Shown: positions 60,418-64,000 of the stretch, piece by piece
How positions within the stretch are numbered: position 1 is the stretch's first letter
Layout: each line of letters begins with the position of its first letter
Assembly: GCF_016909015.1 (NCBI RefSeq)
Contig: NZ_JAFBFA010000002.1
Coordinates: 1 to 64,000 of the forward strand
DNA from: Gracilibacillus alcaliphilus
Lineage (GTDB): Bacteria > Bacillota > Bacilli > Bacillales > Amphibacillaceae
Direction of reading: 5' to 3'
DNA length: 64,000 nt
The notes under the pieces: model-generated
What the model was told of the DNA's origin: nothing
What the model saw: the letters and a program-made list of their open reading frames with translations, nothing else
The model's database searches: none
Made by a program: the position numbers and the translations under genes

Positions 60418-61179
60418 ATGGGTTCAATATTTAGTGTTTTATTATTGATTTTCTCTATTTCAAATGGGGAAGAAACAACGCTAACAGCAAAAGACATGCC
60501 AGCCAGTCACATTCAATTAATGCATAAAGCACATGCTCCTGAGTTTGTTGCAGCGTTAAGCAGTAATCAAGAAGAAATAGATGAAGATGGTCTGACCATT
60601 GTCAGTGATCCTAGAGATGTTGAAGTGGTTGTAAATAAGCAGCGTAAATTACCAGATGGTTATGAACCAGATGATTTGGTGGAAGCCGATGTTCCTTATT
60701 TGGCACCTAGCGGAGATCCTAAACGTTTATTGCGAGAAGAGGCAGCCAAAGCCTTGGAAGAATTGTTTGCTGGAGCAGCCGCTGATGGCCTCGATTTAGT
60801 AGCTGTCTCTGGTTATCGATCTTATGAACGGCAACAGGATGTCTATGAGGCAAATGTAAGGAAAAATGGCGAAGAACATGCCAACCAATTTTCCGCGAAA
60901 CCAGGCACAAGTGAGCATCAGACAGGCTTGGCTATGGATGTGGCTTCGGCAGCCCAAGTAGCAGTTCTGGAACCTAGTTTTATTGAAACAGAAGAGGGAC
61001 AATGGTTAGATGAGCATTCCCATGAGTATGGTTTCTTGATCCGTTACCCGGAAGGTAAAGAGGATATTACAGGTTACAGTTATGAACCATGGCATCTGCG
61101 TTATGTTGGCAAGGAAACAGCAGCTGATGTCCATCAGGCTGAGGAAACATTAGAGGAATACTTTGGCTTAATAGAATAA
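60418..61179 (+). CDS. D-Ala-D-Ala carboxypeptidase (M15B, VanY-like)
   Basis: About 253 residues: a short N-terminal hydrophobic segment (GSIFSVLLLIFSIS) for export, a linker, and an M15B zinc peptidase domain (about 85-245). The core is VSGYRSYERQQDVYEANV, then SAKPGTSEHQTGLAMDVAS (HxxxxxxD zinc ligands) and EPWHLRYVG (last His ligand). It trims the terminal D-Ala from peptidoglycan stem peptides. AAGGAAGG at 60403-60410 supports ATG 60418. The longer start at 60397 gives a more normal signal peptide (MKKEGFT), but those codons are the binding site itself. No vancomycin-resistance genes are nearby, so a housekeeping wall role is likely. Confidence 0.88.
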   Translation: MGSIFSVLLLIFSISNGEETTLTAKDMPASHIQLMHKAHAPEFVAALSSNQEEIDEDGLTIVSDPRDVEVVVNKQRKLPDGYEPDDLVEADVPYLAPSGDPKRLLREEAAKALEELFAGAAADGLDLVAVSGYRSYERQQDVYEANVRKNGEEHANQFSAKPGTSEHQTGLAMDVASAAQVAVLEPSFIETEEGQWLDEHSHEYGFLIRYPEGKEDITGYSYEPWHLRYVGKETAADVHQAEETLEEYFGLIE

Positions 61180-61188
61180 ATAAAAAAC

Positions 61189-61234
61189 AGCTCCCTTATT
61201 CGATACGACTCGAAATGAGGGAGCTGTTTTTGAT
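61189..61234 (+). terminator. Terminator of the VanY-like gene
   Basis: AAAACAGCTCCCT pairs with AGGGAGCTGTTTT around TATTCGATACGACTCGAAATG, followed by G and T-rich sequence. Confidence 0.85.
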
Positions 61235-61289
61235 ACTGCTATAGGAGTATGCTTAGCCAAGGAATCCTCACCTCACCTAAATCAAAGAA

Positions 61290-61694
61290 GTGGACAGAAA
61301 CGTTTTAAACTTTCAACAGAACGCTGCCTGAAAATCCTTAATTGGTCAGTCATTTCAGCGTGTTTATCTGCCCATGCAACACCAGCTAAGCCTTCAAGTG
61401 ATTAATAAAGGGTTAAACGCTTCCTATCGAGGGATTTTGGAGATACCTTTTCCCATCCACTTATGAAATGCTGCTGTAATTCAGGGTTATTATTATTTGC
61501 GGTACTCTAACATCTTTGGTATATAGAAAGTTTAAGCTCTTTATTTCTCTATTAAATGACTCCTCTTGCTGATGGATCTTCATGGCAATCGTTTTGTCGT
61601 TTGACCTTCCTTTATAAACAGATACATCTGGCCTAGCTGTTACCAAATTAAATGATTCCACACCAAATTTCTTGCTGATAAGTGTTAAATTCAT
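61290..61694 (-). pseudogene. Decayed APH-family phosphotransferase gene
   Basis: On the minus strand the first 57 codons read like the N-lobe of an aminoglycoside/choline-kinase-like phosphotransferase: FGVESFNLVTARPDVSVYKG and KTIAMKIHQQEESFNREIKSLNFL. After about VRVPQII the frame breaks. Further fragments in shifted frames include ELQQHFISGWEKVSPKSLDR and LAGVAWADKHAEMTDQLRIF, with stops between them. An intact gene would be about 900 bases; only about 400 remain, so a large internal deletion plus frameshifts are likely. The family call is by pattern only. Confidence 0.5.
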
Positions 61695-61921
61695 ATTTTC
61701 CTCCCTCCATAAAATTTTTCTTAGAATTTCATCGTTTGGCTCAGTATATCACCATGTGCCATTTATTCGCTCATACTGAGGGCTTTTTTAATGTATGCTG
61801 CCAGGTTAGGTTCTTGTTACCAGAATGGTTATTTTTATTATATATCAGTAATGTGAGTATTTACCATATAAAAATTGATGATGAAAGCCGTTCGATTGAT
61901 CACTTACAATCGAGACAAATC

Positions 61922-61949
61922 ACCAATTATGTTTGTTAAACATAAGCTA
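61922..61949 (+). promoter_or_regulatory. Sigma-K-type promoter of yabG
   Basis: ACC (61922-61924), 16 bases, CATAAGCTA (61941-61949), matching the mother-cell consensus mACm-N16-CATAnnnTA. It lies 27 bases before the start codon, and yabG is SigK-dependent in B. subtilis. Confidence 0.65.
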
Positions 61950-61975
61950 TTCTAGTAGTACTAATTGGAGGTGAA

Positions 61976-62839
61976 ATGGTGAAATTAATGACAGGAATGC
62001 TTGTCACTCGTTATTCTCACCAACATGATATTGTTTTTCGAATTCAGCATATTTATGATGATAAAGTGATTCTGCATGGTGAAGATCTGCGGCTAGAAGC
62101 GGATGCACCGATAGAAGATTTGCGAATTCTGCCAGAAAAGGATATTAGGAAGCGTCAGGAAGAAATGAAAGAACAAGAGGAGTTCTCCTATCGATTATTT
62201 CGCCAAGATTATCAATTAATGAAAGAGCGAAAAACAGCTGATCATAAGAAACAAGAACCACGAAATGTCAAACGATTTCAGCTGCCTGCAAAGGTGCTCC
62301 ATATTGACGGAGATCGTTTGTATTTAAGGAAATGTATCGAATTATATCAGCGATTGGGCCTCCAAGTACATGGTGTATATGTACCAGAGTCTGAATTGCC
62401 GCTGGAAATCGAAAGCTTGATTCAAAAGATTCAGCCTGAGATTCTAGTGATAACTGGTCATGATGCTTATTCGGAAGGGAAAGGCAGCAAAAAAAATATC
62501 GCAGCATATCGTAATACTCGCTTCTTTGTAGAAGCAGTGCGAAAGGCACGCGCCATTGCACCAAGTTTGGATCAACTAATTATCTTTGCTGGGGCTTGTC
62601 AATCCCATTTTGAATCACTTATTCGCGCTGGTGCTAATTTTGCTAGTTCCCCAGACCGCATTAACATTCATGCACTGGACCCCGTCTATGTAGTCGCAAA
62701 GGCAGCTTATACCCCTTTTATGGAGAAAATAAATATTTATGATATTTTGCATCATACATTAACAGGCGAAAAAGGACTTGGCGGTATTGAATCGAGAGGC
62801 CTGTATCGAACTGGTATCCCTTTTTTAGAAATGGAATAG
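61976..62839 (+). CDS. yabG: Sporulation-specific protease YabG
   Basis: A 287-residue cysteine-type protease that processes spore coat proteins in late sporulation. The N-terminal beta-rich domain (about 1-60, LMTGMLVTRYSHQHDIVFRI) is followed by a charged helical linker and the protease domain: AKVLHIDGDRLYLRKCIELYQRLGLQVHGVYVPE, VITGHDAYSEGKG with the catalytic His, IIFAGACQSHFESLIRAGANFASSP with the catalytic Cys, and a C-terminal GIESRGLYRTGIP. GGAGGTG precedes ATG 61976; GTG 61979 is equally well placed. A terminator follows. Confidence 0.93.
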   Translation: MVKLMTGMLVTRYSHQHDIVFRIQHIYDDKVILHGEDLRLEADAPIEDLRILPEKDIRKRQEEMKEQEEFSYRLFRQDYQLMKERKTADHKKQEPRNVKRFQLPAKVLHIDGDRLYLRKCIELYQRLGLQVHGVYVPESELPLEIESLIQKIQPEILVITGHDAYSEGKGSKKNIAAYRNTRFFVEAVRKARAIAPSLDQLIIFAGACQSHFESLIRAGANFASSPDRINIHALDPVYVVAKAAYTPFMEKINIYDILHHTLTGEKGLGGIESRGLYRTGIPFLEME

Positions 62840-62842
62840 GGT

Positions 62843-62889
62843 AAATAGCTTTGACTGGACAGCTATCGTCCATTTAAAGCTATTTTTCT
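62843..62889 (+). terminator. yabG terminator
   Basis: AAATAGCTTT pairs with AAAGCTATTT around a loop of about 24 bases, followed by TTCTT. Confidence 0.75.
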
Positions 62890-62916
62890 TGGGCTAGAAA
62901 ATAATAGAATTCTTAC

Positions 62917-63067
62917 TTGTGGATATCTATTTGTTAAAGGATAACCACGTCTAGCCCCAAGGCTCAGCAACTAGCGCAACTTCCCTCAGCTCCGTACGAT
63001 ACTAGAACATCTAAGTAAAAATAAGGCTTTCATCACAAAGACTTGGCGGTAAGTCGAGTTTTTCTAA
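62917..63067. repeat. Dispersed intergenic repeat, copy 4
   Basis: A shortened relative of the 11.1-kb element. It opens with TGTGGATATCTATTTGT, has a G/C-richer middle (TCTAGCCCCAAGGCTCAGCA), and ends with ATCTAAGTAAAAATAAGGCT, AAAGACTTGGCGGTAAGTCG and AGTTTTTCTAA. About 110 bases of the middle are missing compared with the long copy. Confidence 0.65.
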
Positions 63068-63421
63068 CATGGTTATTCTTGAATAAGAATGTATTCATTA
63101 TATACTTGCTGACCTTATCTAATACTAATGGAGAAACATTCTTTTTTAAAAGAGACTAAGTGCTTAGGTATTTTGAACTTGTTATAAAATGTTTGTGGTA
63201 TAATAGTAATAATAATCACTTGAGTTGCAATTCTATAAATAATTTATCAAGCAGAATGAGCGGAAAACCATATAAGCGATGGAATAACGTTTTTCAGCGC
63301 TTTTTTGATGTAAATGTGTGAATGTTAATAAGAATTTCTCTCTAGCTGGATCTAAATGTTTATCTGACCAGACAATTCCAGTGATTATTCATATATACAT
63401 TATACATAATGGGGGATTAGC
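63068..63421. other. Leader region of the chemoreceptor gene
   Basis: About 350 A/T-rich bases. TATAAT occurs at 63201-63206, but no -35 at good spacing is evident. GGGGGAT precedes the GTG start. No gene is seen. Confidence 0.4.
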
Positions 63422-64000
63422 GTGAAAAAAATAAATATAAATTTTCATTCCATTAAGACCAAATTGATAATTGTTTCGATACTGCTCTTAACGGTACCAA
63501 TTATTGTGCTAGGCTTTTTCAGTTATCAGAAGAGTTCCTCTAGTTTATCCGAATTAGGAGAGACAAACTTAAAAAACAGTGTTGTCATGACGATTGGATT
63601 AATTGAGTCCTTAAATGAGGCTGTTGAACAAGGAGATATGACGTTAGAAGAAGCACAAGAACAGGTAAAAGAAACTATTTTAGGTGAGATGAATAGTGAC
63701 GGCACACGTCCAATCAATGAAAGGCTAGATCTAGGTGATAATGGTTATATGTTTGTGTTGGATGATGAAGGAAATGAGATTGCTCATCCTTTTCTAGAGG
63801 GAGAGAATGCCTGGGATTCAGTCGATCCGAATGGTGTGTATTCGACACAGGAAATCATTAAAGCAGGAAATGAAGGTGGTGGATTTACCTATTTCGACTG
63901 GCCGCTGGGTAATAATAATAATATCATTGAACCGAAAGTAGCTTATTCGGAAAAGGATCCAAACTGGGGATGGATTGTCGTATCAGGTACTTATATGATG
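63422..64000 (+). CDS. Methyl-accepting chemotaxis protein, N-terminal part (cut by window end)
   Basis: The first 193 residues of a transmembrane chemoreceptor. A cytoplasmic start with Lys residues is followed by membrane helix 1 (about 16-38, IIVSILLLTVPIIVLGFFSY) and an extracytoplasmic single-Cache domain: VVMTIGLIESLNEAVEQGDMTLEEAQEQVKE, LGDNGYMFVLDDEGNEIAHPFLEGENAWD and FTYFDWPLGN...EPKVAYSEKDPNWGWIVVSGTYM. The second helix, HAMP and signalling domains lie beyond the window. The start is GTG 63422, 4-8 bases after GGGGGAT. The ligand is unknown; such sCache_2 domains often bind small carboxylates. A histidine kinase with the same sensor cannot be ruled out. Confidence 0.85.
   Translation, partial: MKKININFHSIKTKLIIVSILLLTVPIIVLGFFSYQKSSSSLSELGETNLKNSVVMTIGLIESLNEAVEQGDMTLEEAQEQVKETILGEMNSDGTRPINERLDLGDNGYMFVLDDEGNEIAHPFLEGENAWDSVDPNGVYSTQEIIKAGNEGGGFTYFDWPLGNNNNIIEPKVAYSEKDPNWGWIVVSGTYMM

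Noticed and set aside
61682..61939. An 85-codon plus-strand frame upstream of yabG
   Set aside because: It overlaps the pseudogene start and the yabG promoter region and looks like random hydrophobic translation.

Overview
The window reads as chromosome from a low-GC, endospore-forming Bacillaceae bacterium, probably a salt- or alkali-tolerant genus near Gracilibacillus, Virgibacillus or Oceanobacillus. This is inferred from the gene set (SigI/RsgI, SpoVR, YabG, YhcN/YlaJ, YjcZ, YhdB, an IDEAL-domain protein, QoxABCD, YkoFEDC, HemAT), from A/T-rich codon use, and from strong GGAGG-type ribosome binding sites with frequent TTG/GTG starts. No rRNA, tRNA, CRISPR array, complete insertion sequence or prophage is visible.

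Layout. 0-16 kb is ordinary core: an aldo/keto reductase, a membrane-anchored trypsin-like protease, sigI-rsgI, yhdB, a YhcN-type spore lipoprotein, luxS, an M20 dipeptidase, a degenerate rhodanese, the haem-based aerotaxis sensor HemAT, a DoxX protein behind a cluster of FNR/Rex-like boxes, spoVR, a Pro/Gly-rich hypothetical protein, a NarL-type two-component system and a small four-helix membrane protein.

16-38 kb is a surface-protein island and the most distinctive part. Three giant LPXTG-anchored genes are built from shared modules: DUF6273-like domains, RCC1-like seven-bladed propellers, Ig-like/DUF5011 domains, MucBP repeats and a common C-terminal module. They surround a two-component system with a 7TM-type kinase and a REC-winged helix-BTAD regulator, plus a Rpn/PDDEXK-type nuclease gene. 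The first gene looks intact. The second has a one-base frameshift just after its signal peptide, and an in-gene tandem copy of the same domain shows what is missing. The third has lost its signal peptide and five of the seven blades of its first propeller. It starts behind a copy of the leader found upstream of gene 2. The locus therefore looks like an expressed adhesin with two currently off or decayed paralogues that share long homologous tracts.

38-46 kb carries a CzcD-like zinc exporter with an ArsR-type operator, an OmpR/EnvZ-type two-component system and the aa3 quinol oxidase operon qoxABCD. 46-51 kb holds a GNAT acetyltransferase and, on the minus strand, the thiamine-precursor ECF transporter ykoFEDC behind a sigma-A promoter, a TPP riboswitch and an intrinsic terminator. 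51-64 kb holds a DegV protein, a trans-sulfuration enzyme with an SDR reductase, YjcZ, a secreted GDSL acetylesterase, methionine aminopeptidase, a second GNAT, a second cation diffusion facilitator, an IDEAL-domain protein, a VanY-like carboxypeptidase, a decayed phosphotransferase gene, yabG behind a good sigma-K promoter, and the start of a Cache-domain chemoreceptor cut by the window end.

Intergenic DNA is itself structured. A dispersed repeat occurs four times (about 11.1, 58.6, 60.2 and 63.0 kb), a second repeat type lies at 57.5-57.9 kb, a GTCCGTCA hairpin/direct repeat lies at 41.8 kb, and many genes end in clear Rho-independent terminators.
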